From: Reinekea marina
GTDB lineage: Bacteria > Pseudomonadota > Gammaproteobacteria > Pseudomonadales > Natronospirillaceae
Length of the DNA: 64,000 nucleotides
Direction: 5' to 3'
NCBI RefSeq assembly: GCF_030409715.1
Contig: NZ_JAUFQI010000001.1
Span: 2,344,501 to 2,408,500, forward strand
Shown: positions 47,104-56,717 of the stretch, one piece after another
How the letters are laid out: the number at the start of each line of letters is the position of its first letter
Position numbering within the stretch: position 1 is the first letter of the stretch
Position numbers and translations under genes: made by a program
Notes under the pieces: model-generated
Seen by the model: the letters and a program-made list of their open reading frames with translations, nothing else
What the model was told of the DNA's origin: nothing
Database searches by the model: none

Positions 47104-48719
47104 TAATTCTTGATGATGGACCGATTCAATAAAATAACCGGAATTAAACCCACTAACACAATGGTTAAGCTTGCTGGCCCAACATCGATTAAACGTTCAT
47201 CGGAAGCAAATTCATAGGCTCGAACAGCCAAGGTATTAAAATTAAACGGTCGTAAAATTAACGTTGCAGGTAACTCTTTTAATACATCGACAAACACAAT
47301 GAGAAACGCCGTTAAAACACTGCCTTTTAGCAATGGCACATGCACTTTGCGAATAATTTTTGCCGGAGTCAGCCCTAATAATTGTGCACTTTGATCGATA
47401 CTGGGCTTGATACTTTGCAAACCACTTTGAATAGAGCCCAATGATACCGCCAAAAAGCGAACCGTATAGGCAAAAATAACGGCAACTAATGTACCCGACA
47501 AAAAAAGCTCAAATTCGGAATCCGTATACCGCTCTATAAAAGTCAGTAATTGATCATCAAAACCATTGAACGCAATGACGACACCAATTGCAACAATAGT
47601 ACCTGGCATGGCGTAACCAAGCGAGGTGACTTGAACCGCACCGCTCACCCATTTACTGTTCGATTTTCTAGCGGCATAGGCTAATAGCAACGCTAAAGTA
47701 ACCGCCACAAAGGCCGCAATAAACGCTAAGCTAAAGCTATTCCAAATGAGCACAAAAAATTCTGGCGTTAATAAAACAGTACTTTTAACAGACCAATAGG
47801 CTAACACCAGAGCGGGGATAATAAACCCAACTGACGCAGGCACTAAACACCACGCTAAAACAATCCACTTCAAAGCGCCTTTCAGCTGAACTCGTTTGGG
47901 CTTGATTTTGTTTTCGGTATGGCTGAAATATCGAATTTTTCGGCGAGAAAACTTTTCCAACATCACCAACAGCAATACAAACGCCAACAAACTGGTGGCC
48001 AATTGTGCCGCTCCTGCAATGCTGCCGAGCCCATAATAGGTTCGGAAAATACCGGTCGTAAAAGTACTGACGCCAAAATATTCTACGGTGCCATAGTCGG
48101 CAAGGGTTTCCATGAGCACCAGACTTAAACCCGCTATGATCGCTGGCCGAGCCATTGGTAAGGTAACTTTAAAGAAGCTTTTAACAGGGCTTACACCTAA
48201 CGAGCGGCTTACATCTACTAAATTACGCGACTGAGATAAAAATGCGGCTCGGCTCATCAAATAAACATAGGGATACAGCACAAAAGACAGCATTAACATA
48301 GCGCCCGTCAGTGAGCGAATTTCAAAAAACCAGTAATCACCGTAAGACCAATCGAATGTCGCTCGAATAAAACTTTGCACTGGTCCAGCAAAATCTAAAA
48401 GACCTGTGTAGGTGTATGCAATGATATAAGCAGGCATTGCCATAGGTAATAGCAACATTAAAGACACTATTTTTCGGCCAGGAAACTCAAAGCTGCTGGT
48501 CCACCAAGCACTCGATACACCCAGAACAATAACGCCCACGCCCACGCCAAACATTAACAGTAAGGTATTGATAATGTAGTCAGACAACACACTGCTATAA
48601 AGGTGCTGCCAAACAGACATGTCTTGAGAGAAAATTTTAAAGACTATAACGACAATCGGCAGCGTTAAAAACGCTGCCGTAATAAGTGTTATAAAAGAAA
48701 GTTTTTCGAATCTTTGCAA
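47103..48719 (-). CDS. fbpB: Ferric iron ABC transporter, permease
   Basis: 538 residues, a fused two-lobe permease of about twelve helices. Each lobe has an EAA-type loop (DVSRSLGVSPVKSFFKVTLP and QSAQLLGLTPAKIIRKVHVP). Inner-membrane pore of the iron importer. It starts two bases after the fbpA stop and overlaps fbpC by one base. Confidence 0.94.
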   Translation of the reverse strand: MQRFEKLSFITLITAAFLTLPIVVIVFKIFSQDMSVWQHLYSSVLSDYIINTLLLMFGVGVGVIVLGVSSAWWTSSFEFPGRKIVSLMLLLPMAMPAYIIAYTYTGLLDFAGPVQSFIRATFDWSYGDYWFFEIRSLTGAMLMLSFVLYPYVYLMSRAAFLSQSRNLVDVSRSLGVSPVKSFFKVTLPMARPAIIAGLSLVLMETLADYGTVEYFGVSTFTTGIFRTYYGLGSIAGAAQLATSLLAFVLLLVMLEKFSRRKIRYFSHTENKIKPKRVQLKGALKWIVLAWCLVPASVGFIIPALVLAYWSVKSTVLLTPEFFVLIWNSFSLAFIAAFVAVTLALLLAYAARKSNSKWVSGAVQVTSLGYAMPGTIVAIGVVIAFNGFDDQLLTFIERYTDSEFELFLSGTLVAVIFAYTVRFLAVSLGSIQSGLQSIKPSIDQSAQLLGLTPAKIIRKVHVPLLKGSVLTAFLIVFVDVLKELPATLILRPFNFNTLAVRAYEFASDERLIDVGPASLTIVLVGLIPVILLNRSIIKN

Positions 48720-48721
48720 GA

Positions 48722-49738
48722 TTACTTCCAGCCAGCGCGATCCATCAATTTAACCGCGGCTTCGTTGTTTTCGCCTAATACAGTTAGGTTAACAGCATCG
48801 GCTTTAAACTCACCTAAATCTGCCAAAGCTTTAGCAGCTTCAACGCCTGCAACAACTGGATACTCGTTGTTCACTTCAGAATACCACTTTTGCGCTTCAG
48901 TGCTTAGCATAAATTCAATTAACTGCTTAGATTCTTCTACATTTTTAGACGCCTTGGTAATGGCTACACCACTGACGTTAACGTGTGTTCCACGATCATC
49001 TTGGTTTGGCCAAAAAACACCCAGCTTAGCCGCTACTTCATTATCTGAAGCTTTATCGCTGTTCACTAAACGACCGTAGTAATAAGTGTTTGCAATCGCA
49101 ATGTCACACAGGCCTGCCGCCGCGGCTTTTAATTGGTCGGTATCACCGCCAGAAGGTGGACGAGCAAAGTTATCTACCAAGCCTTTTGCGAAGGTTTCAG
49201 CCGCTTCAACTCCATTAGCGTCAACCATCGAGGCGATTAAAGACTGGTTATAAATGTTGCTAGAAGAACGTATGCATATACGCCCTTTCCACTGAGCATC
49301 TGTTAAGGCTTCGTAGGTAGAAAGCTCGCTTTCTGAAACCTGGCCTTTAACGTAAAAAATAGGACGGGCGCGCATGGTTAATCCTGTCCAGTAATCATCG
49401 CTGTCTCGCAAACTCGCCGGCACTTTGGCATTGACGACATCGCTGTTTAAAGGCTGAAGAACATCGGCCGTTTTTGCTCGATACAAGCGACCAGCGTCAG
49501 CGGTGATTAGAATGTCTGCAGGCGAACGCTTGCCTTCTGTGGTTAATCGAGTGATCAACGCATCGTCTTTGCCCGATACAAGATTCACTTCAATACCCGT
49601 TTGTTCACTGAACTGATCAAGAAGTGGCTTAATCAACGCTTCTTGACGCGAAGAATATACGTTGATTTCAGCTAATGCTGAGGTTGCAGTAAGAGCAACG
49701 ATGCCAGCGGTGATGAGCTTTTTAGTAACTTGTTTCAT
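48722..49738 (-). CDS. fbpA: Ferric iron-binding periplasmic protein
   Basis: 338 residues with a signal peptide (residues 1-23, ending ATSALA). Mature start EINVYSSRQEALIKPLL is typical. The iron-ligand tyrosine pair is in IANTYYYGRLV. Periplasmic receptor that hands Fe3+ to FbpB. First gene of the operon, with a Fur-like box 58 bases upstream. Confidence 0.95.
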   Translation of the reverse strand: MKQVTKKLITAGIVALTATSALAEINVYSSRQEALIKPLLDQFSEQTGIEVNLVSGKDDALITRLTTEGKRSPADILITADAGRLYRAKTADVLQPLNSDVVNAKVPASLRDSDDYWTGLTMRARPIFYVKGQVSESELSTYEALTDAQWKGRICIRSSSNIYNQSLIASMVDANGVEAAETFAKGLVDNFARPPSGGDTDQLKAAAAGLCDIAIANTYYYGRLVNSDKASDNEVAAKLGVFWPNQDDRGTHVNVSGVAITKASKNVEESKQLIEFMLSTEAQKWYSEVNNEYPVVAGVEAAKALADLGEFKADAVNLTVLGENNEAAVKLMDRAGWK

Positions 49739-49795
49739 GATGTCTCCAATGCATTACATAATTTTCGCAAACAATAACGATAATGAAGATTAAAT

Positions 49796-49814
49796 GCAAA
49801 TGATTCTCATTGAA
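49796..49814 (-). promoter_or_regulatory. Fur-like box upstream of fbpA
   Basis: GCAAATGATTCTCATTGAA agrees with the 19-base Fur consensus GATAATGATAATCATTATC at 12 positions by eye. The adjacent sequence from 49779 (GATAATGAAGATTAAATGC) contains further hexamer-like repeats, suggesting an extended site. It would shut the operon off when iron is plentiful. Confidence 0.65.
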
Positions 49815-49818
49815 TTTT

Positions 49819-50421
49819 TTAAGTAATTTGATATCGGCCCGGTTTATGGTTCAAAGCAATGACGATATTGAGAGCAAATGCACCAAGAACCGACGTAATT
49901 AACAAAGGCAAAGGCACTAAAAAATACCCCACACAAACAATGCAAATATCGATCACCATCTGAAACTTGCCCGCTGAAAGCTTAAAACGCTCCTGCACAA
50001 ATAAAGACAAAACCCCTAACCCACCCAAACTGGAGACATGGCGAAACATAATCAGAATACCCATACCGATGCATAACCCCCCTACCACGGCAGCAAAAAT
50101 TGGGTTCACGTAGTCGAAGGTGATAAACACTCTGAAATAATCTGACATAAAAGACACCAGAGTCACGGAGACAAAGGTATTTAACGTAAATCGAGAGCCA
50201 ATGCGCGTATAAGCTAAATAATAGAAAGGCAGATTTACAACAAAGAATATTTGACCAAAGCTAAACGGGAACACATGGGTTAACAAAACAGCGATGCCTG
50301 CGGTTCCACCTGTCAGCAGCCCACAGACATTAAAAAGGTAGATTCCGAGAGAAACGAAGGCCGAAGCCATAATGACCGCCAAAACGTCTTCGGCGATGGA
50401 GTGGTGTTTTTTAGGTTTCAA
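49819..50421 (-). CDS. YitT-family membrane protein
   Basis: 200 residues, five to six hydrophobic helices, with GLLTGGTAGIAVLL near residue 35 and VSSLGGLGVLSLF near 130. Function unknown; the family is sometimes tied to amino acid or sugar export. It lacks the C-terminal DUF2179 domain of longer members. It lies upstream of the fbpA Fur box and probably has its own promoter. Confidence 0.85.
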   Translation of the reverse strand: MKPKKHHSIAEDVLAVIMASAFVSLGIYLFNVCGLLTGGTAGIAVLLTHVFPFSFGQIFFVVNLPFYYLAYTRIGSRFTLNTFVSVTLVSFMSDYFRVFITFDYVNPIFAAVVGGLCIGMGILIMFRHVSSLGGLGVLSLFVQERFKLSAGKFQMVIDICIVCVGYFLVPLPLLITSVLGAFALNIVIALNHKPGRYQIT

Positions 50422-50567
50422 AGGCTACCTTTTGTGCAGTCGTTAAAAATGAGACTGCATCCTACTGATAAATTAAGCCCAGTATAGACTCGATCCCTCA
50501 ATAGGATGGTAGATGAACACGCCCTTATGTACAGATTTCTATACAAAAACTACAAAACACTGTTTGG

Positions 50568-51008
50568 TTAATCCGCTGGAGTGCTTCTATTTGCATAGGC
50601 CGAAAAATCGGGGGCATCGGCGGTATAGTCATTATGCAACAACGGCGACATAATCATAAAATCGGCGCTCGCTTTATTACAGGCCACCGGCACGTTGTAC
50701 AGTGCAGCAATGCGCAGTAAAGCTTTAATATCAGGGTCGTGTGGTTGTGGTTCGAGTGGGTCCCAGAAAAATATCAACAGATCGATCGCGCCTTCGGCAA
50801 TTTTTGCGCCTATTTGCTGATCGCCCCCTAATGGGCCACTGAGCAAACGTGTCACCGGTCGATTCAAACCCTCTTCTATTAATCGCCCTGTTGTCCCCGT
50901 TCCCCAAATCGTTAAGGGTGCAAGATGGTCTTTATGCTTTTGCGCCCACGCAACTAGTTCTTTCTTTTTATTATCGTGCGCTACTAACGCAACATTTTTA
51001 CTGGCCAT
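50568..51008 (-). CDS. mgsA: Methylglyoxal synthase
   Basis: 146 residues; converts dihydroxyacetone phosphate to methylglyoxal and phosphate. Phosphate-binding and catalytic stretches: ALVAHDNKKKELV, GTGTTGRLIEE, LSGPLGGDQQIGA and FFWDPLEPQPHDPD. It starts two bases after the VanZ gene, likely cotranscribed. Two VOC-fold (glyoxalase-like) genes are elsewhere in the window. Confidence 0.95.
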   Translation of the reverse strand: MASKNVALVAHDNKKKELVAWAQKHKDHLAPLTIWGTGTTGRLIEEGLNRPVTRLLSGPLGGDQQIGAKIAEGAIDLLIFFWDPLEPQPHDPDIKALLRIAALYNVPVACNKASADFMIMSPLLHNDYTADAPDFSAYANRSTPAD

Positions 51009-51010
51009 CT

Positions 51011-51379
51011 CTAATCCTTATATAATCGACTGTTTTTTAAAAAAGTAATATAACAAAGAGCGAATATTCCGGTACCGATAGCCAAACCAAGTGAATTGGC
51101 CACAACATCGGCCGCGCTGGCAAATCGGTACTCCGTTAACCCTTGTAAAAATTCTATTAAAATACCATAGCAAAAAAGCCCAACAATAGTGGCAACTTGC
51201 TGCTTAAAAGCAACCAAACCCACCAAACTGAGTGCTCCATATGCGATAAAATGGTTAACCTTATCGTTGGGTGAAAAATCTGGCTGTGAGACTGGCGCTA
51301 GAGATAACACCATGACTAAAAGCAACATTAGCACGAACGCTATTTTGGCCAACATAAAAAAGCCAATACGAATACTCAT
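51011..51379 (-). CDS. VanZ-family membrane protein
   Basis: 122 residues with three to four hydrophobic helices and the family pattern DKVNHFIAYGALSLVGL followed by EFLQGLTEYRFASAADVVANSLG. Function unclear. ATG 51379 has GAGGAAAG upstream. Divergent from the CHASE2 cyclase gene. Confidence 0.85.
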   Translation of the reverse strand: MSIRIGFFMLAKIAFVLMLLLVMVLSLAPVSQPDFSPNDKVNHFIAYGALSLVGLVAFKQQVATIVGLFCYGILIEFLQGLTEYRFASAADVVANSLGLAIGTGIFALCYITFLKNSRLYKD

Positions 51380-51444
51380 ACTTTCCTCAATAAAATCGAC
51401 TAAACTTAAGTTTATCAGTGTACAACGCTTTCAAATAGGAAATC

Positions 51445-53685
51445 ATGCCCTTAATTCAACTCATTAAAGAAAACGGTATTCGCTGGGGCGTCGTCTGTCT
51501 GAGCTTAGTGTTTACACTGTCGTTAACCTTATACCAAATCGTTAGTGCACCATACGACACCAGTTCATTTATTAAGCGGCTCGATTACCTGTTTTATGAT
51601 TGGCGCTATAACCTCCTTTTAGATGAAAACCGTTTCGAGCGAGCCGAGGCCAACATTGTTATCGTCGATATCGATGAAGAGAGCTTAAAGGTTGAAGGCC
51701 GATGGCCGTGGTCGAGGGAAAAACTGGCAACCATGGTAGATCGTTTGGCTGAAGCGGGCGCCGTTGTCATTGGTTTTGATGTATTAATGGCTGAACCGCA
51801 AATAAACCCGACGGAAGAATTGCAACGCAAAGCACGCGCCATTGGGCGCCCTGATGTTGCTGAAGCGCTGAATACGTTTAAAGATGAAACCGCATACGAT
51901 GAAATTTTAGCCCGCAGCTTTGAAAACGTCGATGTACTACTGCCCTTTTTATTCCACGATACAGACACCATTGCGGTTGGCCAATTGCCTAACCCGGTGG
52001 CCAGCATTGACCCCAGCGATGCTCAAAATATTTTAACCGTCGATGCCTATGGCTACACAGCCAGCGTACCACTTTTACAAGAGGCTTCCGTAGGCGGCGG
52101 TTTCATTGTACCGACCATAGATGGCGATGGCGTATTAAGAAGAGCGCCCTTAGTGCAACGCTATGGCAATGACCTTTATCCGGCGTTGTCTTTAGCTATG
52201 GGGCTGTCTTACTACCTACTCGACTCTATAGAATTGGAGCTCGAAGTTTTCAGAAAAAACCTACTGGCCGTAAAGGGCTTCCAGTTTGCCGATAAAAACA
52301 TCATCACCGACTTTAGAGGCGGCGTGCTCGTGCCCTATTTAGGTGGCGAACGGCAATACCCTTATATTCCTGCAACCGATGTATTGAACAACAACGTTGA
52401 ACCCGGCACCTTTAAAAATGCCTTAGTTTTGGTGGGAACCTCATCCGTTGGATTAGCCGATTTACGAAGCACTCCCGTCGGTACTCAATACCCTGGCGTA
52501 GAGGTACACGCAAACTTACTGAATAGTTTATTGGTGGGCGAATTTCCCTATGATTGGGAGTACGCTAACGAATTTACCGCACTGGTACTGTTTATTTTAG
52601 GTTTGTTATTCACTCTGTTTTCGAATCGTTTTGGTCCGTTTGCATTATTGCTGGCAACGCTAACCCTTCTAGCCAGCTTATTAACTTTTAATCTTTATTT
52701 TTGGCTAGAGCAAAATGCGTCGCTGCCATTGGCCAGCAGTATTTTACTAACATTGGGTTTAGGTGCTATTCATCTACTAGAGGGCTTTTTGTCGGAGCGC
52801 ATGGCCAAACAACATGTGACCAGTGTCTTTGGGCAGTATGTGCCAAGCGAACATATTTCTCATATGCTTGAAGCGCCCGACAAATATGGTTTTGAAGGTG
52901 AAACACGAGACATGACTGTGCTGTTTTCAGACATTCGCTCGTTTACCACCATCTCAGAAAATCTTTCCGCAACCGAGCTAAAAGATTTACTCAATCGTTA
53001 TTTCACGCCCATAACCGAATCTATTTTTAATCATCAAGGGACTATTGATAAGTACGTCGGCGATATGGTTATGGCGTTTTGGGGTGCACCACTTGATGAT
53101 GAAGATCATGCCGAACATGCTCTAGCCGCCGCCGTAGATATGTTAGAGGTTTTAAAAAAACTGAATCCAGAATTAGCCGCATTAGGGTACCCAGAAATAA
53201 AAGTGGGTATTGGCTTAAATTCCGGCCAAATGAATGTCGGTGACATGGGTTCCAATTTTCGAAAAGCATATACCGTACTAGGCGATGCCGTAAACTTAGG
53301 CTCTCGCCTTGAAAGCTTAACGAAATATTATTTCGCCGACATTTTAGTTGGCCCGGAAACTAAAGCACAATGCCACTCTTGGGCATTTCGTTTAGTTGAT
53401 AAAATACAGGTTAAAGGAAAATTAAATGCGGTTGATGTTTACGAACCAATAGTGCCTATTGACCAACTCACCGAATCTTGGACGAGCGAATTGCAAAAAC
53501 ACGATCACGCATGGCAAGCTTACCTTGCAAAAGATTGGCATAAGGCCAACACGCTGTTTTCTGAGCTCGCTCAAAGCTCTCAACGGCCCCATTTATATAA
53601 AGTTCTGTTAGAGCGGATAACTGGGTTAGCCAGCCAGACCTTACCTGATAATTGGGAAGGAACCTTTATACATGAAAATAAATAA
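51445..53685 (+). CDS. CHASE2-domain class III adenylate/guanylate cyclase
   Basis: 746 residues. Helix at about 11-30, extracytoplasmic CHASE2 sensor (about 35-360) and three helices (about 370-445). The cyclase domain follows (about 475-655) with metal Asp in VLFSDIRSFTT, YVGDMVMAFWGAP and GDAVNLGSRLE. The product is most likely cAMP, but the nucleotide was not established. Single gene with a 40-residue tail. Confidence 0.92.
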   Translation: MPLIQLIKENGIRWGVVCLSLVFTLSLTLYQIVSAPYDTSSFIKRLDYLFYDWRYNLLLDENRFERAEANIVIVDIDEESLKVEGRWPWSREKLATMVDRLAEAGAVVIGFDVLMAEPQINPTEELQRKARAIGRPDVAEALNTFKDETAYDEILARSFENVDVLLPFLFHDTDTIAVGQLPNPVASIDPSDAQNILTVDAYGYTASVPLLQEASVGGGFIVPTIDGDGVLRRAPLVQRYGNDLYPALSLAMGLSYYLLDSIELELEVFRKNLLAVKGFQFADKNIITDFRGGVLVPYLGGERQYPYIPATDVLNNNVEPGTFKNALVLVGTSSVGLADLRSTPVGTQYPGVEVHANLLNSLLVGEFPYDWEYANEFTALVLFILGLLFTLFSNRFGPFALLLATLTLLASLLTFNLYFWLEQNASLPLASSILLTLGLGAIHLLEGFLSERMAKQHVTSVFGQYVPSEHISHMLEAPDKYGFEGETRDMTVLFSDIRSFTTISENLSATELKDLLNRYFTPITESIFNHQGTIDKYVGDMVMAFWGAPLDDEDHAEHALAAAVDMLEVLKKLNPELAALGYPEIKVGIGLNSGQMNVGDMGSNFRKAYTVLGDAVNLGSRLESLTKYYFADILVGPETKAQCHSWAFRLVDKIQVKGKLNAVDVYEPIVPIDQLTESWTSELQKHDHAWQAYLAKDWHKANTLFSELAQSSQRPHLYKVLLERITGLASQTLPDNWEGTFIHENK

Positions 53686-53688
53686 ACG

Positions 53689-54087
53689 TTACGGCTTACA
53701 CTCTACCAGCTCTAACGGCAGCCCATCTGGATCTTGAAAAAAGGTAAATCGATTTCCAGTCAGCTCGTCAACCCGCACAGGCTCAACTAAAATATTGTTG
53801 CTGACTAAATAGTCTATCGCTTCATCTAATATTGAAACTTTAAACGCTAAGTGCCTGAGCCCTTGTGCCTCTGGCTTGGAGGGTCGGCTGGGTGGGTTAG
53901 GAAAACTAAATAGCTCAACTTCAAATCCATCGAAAGCCACATCTAGTTTGTAGCTGCTGCGTGCTTCGCGAAGTGTTTCCGCAATCACTTTGCCACCTAA
54001 TACTTCGGTATAAAAATGTTTTGATACTTCATAATTAGAGCAAATAATCGCAATATGGTGAACGCCACCTAAGCCAGGTACGGCCAT
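53689..54087 (-). CDS. VOC-family protein (YaeR/GloA2-like)
   Basis: 132 residues. The N-terminal GGVHHIAIICSNYEVSKHFYTEVLG and C-terminal FTFFQDPDGLPLELVE match the small glyoxalase-like group. Metal ligands His13-region and Glu near the C-terminus fit. The substrate is unproven. ATG overlaps the acyltransferase stop (TAATG), so the pair is coupled. Convergent with the cyclase gene, four bases apart. Confidence 0.85.
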   Translation of the reverse strand: MAVPGLGGVHHIAIICSNYEVSKHFYTEVLGGKVIAETLREARSSYKLDVAFDGFEVELFSFPNPPSRPSKPEAQGLRHLAFKVSILDEAIDYLVSNNILVEPVRVDELTGNRFTFFQDPDGLPLELVECKP

Positions 54088-55232
54088 TATAATGGACCTT
54101 CATTTTTCTTCATGCGCATTCCGTTGGCATACTGTTTTAATAAAAAGGGTTTTATTTTATCGTTTAACTTATCAGTACGTGCCTGCAATTGCGAAACAGC
54201 TTCCGTTGTAGCGCTAAACGATTCACCATTAAGCATGGCTTGCGCCCATTCGTTGGTTTCAAATGGTCGGTATAATTTATAAATTTGTTCATCAATGGCC
54301 AGAGCAACATCGGCGTCTTTTTCAAATGACCCTTGGAGTACATTGCCAAACTCTAAGTGCACACGACCTTTCCAACCGGTCATGCCTTTAGCAATAGAAT
54401 TCATATCTTCGTTTTTACGTTTTTTATAATTACCTTCTTCGGCCATGGCATGCAATTCACGCGCTTTAGCAATATCGGTTGGGTCTAACTCATAACTGAT
54501 GGCTACTGGCACAATATTTAGTTCATTAATGTAATCGGCATAGTTTACAGTTTTGGGTTTGCTTAAACTGAACATGCCAATGACAGCACTGTTGGTCTTA
54601 TCATAGCCCGCTTTGGCACGGCCTTCTGCTTGAGCTATCCATATATTGGCTTTTTCCTCCAATATTGAATAGTGAATATATTTAGACAGCTTCTGAGCGG
54701 CTCGTAAACGTTCTTTCATGCCCTTTAGGCCGCGCTTAACAATGAAGCTTTTATTCAATCTCATTAAATTCGAGGAAAACGGTTTTGATAACAAGTTATC
54801 CCCTATGGCAATTCGCACGGTGTTGAAACCATTATTATACAAAGCCCAGTTCACCATGGCTGGATCCATCACAATATCGCGGTGATTAGAAACGAACAAA
54901 TACGCCTTAGTTGGATCAAGGTTCTCTAAACCATGCACACTGTATTCTTGTATCGATTTTCGCACTAAAAACCCAGCAAACGGTGCTAACTTACGCTGAA
55001 ATTGCTCAATGCTAGACACACCCAATAAATAGGCTTTGAAGACCAGTCGAATAAAACCCTGAACCAGTTTAGGAACTTTTTTATTGAGCCCAGGCGCTAA
55101 CCAAGCGGCCATGGTTTTGGAAAACTCAGGGTCATTCAGCGTTTCTTTCAAAACGCTTTTTACTTCATCATCGTGAAAGGGGCGAATATCGTCAAATTGG
55201 CTGTCGTTCATAAACTTCACAGTATCATTCAA
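54087..55232 (-). CDS. Glycerolipid acyltransferase (PlsC-like)
   Basis: 381 residues. The acyltransferase block I is SNHRDIVMDP around H117, with D119 and D123; the spacing is not the plain HX4D of PlsC. Further conserved blocks are FIVKRGLKG and IWIAQAEGRAK. It probably transfers acyl groups to glycerophospholipid, at the inner membrane. The N-terminal 90 residues are specific to this subfamily. The VOC gene follows, overlapping by one base. Confidence 0.82.
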   Translation of the reverse strand: MNDTVKFMNDSQFDDIRPFHDDEVKSVLKETLNDPEFSKTMAAWLAPGLNKKVPKLVQGFIRLVFKAYLLGVSSIEQFQRKLAPFAGFLVRKSIQEYSVHGLENLDPTKAYLFVSNHRDIVMDPAMVNWALYNNGFNTVRIAIGDNLLSKPFSSNLMRLNKSFIVKRGLKGMKERLRAAQKLSKYIHYSILEEKANIWIAQAEGRAKAGYDKTNSAVIGMFSLSKPKTVNYADYINELNIVPVAISYELDPTDIAKARELHAMAEEGNYKKRKNEDMNSIAKGMTGWKGRVHLEFGNVLQGSFEKDADVALAIDEQIYKLYRPFETNEWAQAMLNGESFSATTEAVSQLQARTDKLNDKIKPFLLKQYANGMRMKKNEGPL

Positions 55233-55327
55233 GAGTGAGCATATTAACGAGTTTTCAAAGGAGTTTCAGTATTTTTAGCCGCTTTATGATTGCTTTCACG
55301 ACAGTTATTCTTTTATGCCGAAAATAA

Positions 55328-55645
55328 CTAACCCGTAATTCGCCAATACATTTTGCAACCGTTTATATCAATATGAAACTGACTATTTTGAGACAATGCA
55401 TATTGCGCGCCCGTAAAAAGTGAAAACAACACATCATTTTCTTGCAAATAAAACGGGGTTATCTCGGTATCATTTAAAAACTCACAAACACTGTCAGGGT
55501 TTTTAGATCGATACATTTGCCAGACTTTGGTGAATGTACTCAATAATTGCTCAGGTAAATTAAATTCTATCCACCCGTGTTGCGCGAGCCAACGGTATTG
55601 CACCGTTGGTTGGACAAGAATTTTATCAATCGGGACTTGCTGCAT
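55328..55645 (-). CDS. Hypothetical protein, last gene of the znuA operon
   Basis: 105 residues; begins MQQVPIDKILVQPTVQYRWL. No recognised family, no signal or membrane helix. Its ATG overlaps the thioesterase stop (TAATG), so it is translationally coupled to it and may be its partner. Confidence 0.65.
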   Translation of the reverse strand: MQQVPIDKILVQPTVQYRWLAQHGWIEFNLPEQLLSTFTKVWQMYRSKNPDSVCEFLNDTEITPFYLQENDVLFSLFTGAQYALSQNSQFHIDINGCKMYWRITG

Positions 55646-56043
55646 TATTGTAAGATTCGATAATCCGCGAGGAAAGTGCAGACTACCTCACCGGTTTCGT
55701 CACGAGCGATAATATCGACTATCGCCTTTAAATGCCCGCTAGGCCGTTTTACAGGGGCTTCTTTAAAGTGAGCTGTGACAGTAATGTTGCTCAAGGCTGC
55801 CTTAGGGTAACTGACCTCTCCGCTTTTAATGGCAACCTTCTCACCAAAGCCATGTTCAGAGGCCCAATGCGAACATAAATACCAGCCCGTTAAAACAACC
55901 GTAGAGTATTGGCTACCCGCAAAGAAGGTGCCTTTATCATTTCTATTCCCTTCTATAGGCATCGTAAATACCGCCTCGTGAGAATCGCACGATACTTTTT
56001 TAACACCTAGCGGTTTGATCGGTTCTATTGCTTCTAAATTCAT
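55645..56043 (-). CDS. Hotdog-fold thioesterase, YiiD C-terminal type
   Basis: 132 residues. The hotdog signature is NRNDKGTFFAGSQYSTVVLTGW, followed by GEVSYPKAALSNITVTAHF. Probably hydrolyses acyl-CoA. It lies 13 bases after the HAD gene. Confidence 0.8.
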   Translation of the reverse strand: MNLEAIEPIKPLGVKKVSCDSHEAVFTMPIEGNRNDKGTFFAGSQYSTVVLTGWYLCSHWASEHGFGEKVAIKSGEVSYPKAALSNITVTAHFKEAPVKRPSGHLKAIVDIIARDETGEVVCTFLADYRILQ

Positions 56044-56056
56044 CTCTTAGGCTCCG

Positions 56057-56713
56057 TTACACTTTTGTTAGCCAATTGGGCAAATGCTCTAATGATTCAA
56101 TAGACCCGGCTAACATGGGGTGCCACTCTGGTTTTGTGGGGATTAAATCTGGCACATGAAGCACTTGGCAACCTGCGCTAGCTCCCGATTTCACACCATT
56201 CTCACTGTCTTCAATGACTAAAGTGCCGTTGGCCGGCATTCCTAAATGCTCAACGCCTTTTAAATAGGGTTCTGGGTTTGGTTTTCCTTGACGAACTTGA
56301 TCGCCACCGATCACATGTTTAAAAAACGGCAGCAACTCAAATTGAGTCAGTTTACTGAGGGCCGATTGAGTTTTCGTGCTGGTGACCACCATTTGTGGAA
56401 TATCGAGCGAATCAACAAACGTTAGTGCTTCACAAACTCCCGGTTTAAGTGTCAGTTCGGTTTTCGCCATGCTGACATAAACTTCATTAACGGCCGAATA
56501 CAGTGATTCAGCCTCGGCCTGGCTTTCAACAAACTGCAGATACCAATTGACCGTGCTAGCACGATTAAATCCAATAGTCTCTAAGTAGCGCTGCGCGGGG
56601 CGCTCCATTAAGTTCAAGGAGTTAGACACTTCAACAAAAGCTTTCTGAACCAAGCGCTCTGAATCAATTAATACGCCATCCATATCCCACAATACGGCTT
56701 GAATTCGGTTCAT
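56057..56713 (-). CDS. HAD-family phosphatase (beta-phosphoglucomutase-like)
   Basis: 218 residues. Motif I is WDMDGVLID with D10 and D12; motif II VVTSTKT; motif III includes Lys in GKPNPEPYLKG; motif IV IEDSENGVKSGASAG. Sugar-phosphate phosphatase or mutase; substrate unknown. It starts four bases after znuA. Confidence 0.9.
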   Translation of the reverse strand: MNRIQAVLWDMDGVLIDSERLVQKAFVEVSNSLNLMERPAQRYLETIGFNRASTVNWYLQFVESQAEAESLYSAVNEVYVSMAKTELTLKPGVCEALTFVDSLDIPQMVVTSTKTQSALSKLTQFELLPFFKHVIGGDQVRQGKPNPEPYLKGVEHLGMPANGTLVIEDSENGVKSGASAGCQVLHVPDLIPTKPEWHPMLAGSIESLEHLPNWLTKV

Positions 56714-56717
56714 GCGC

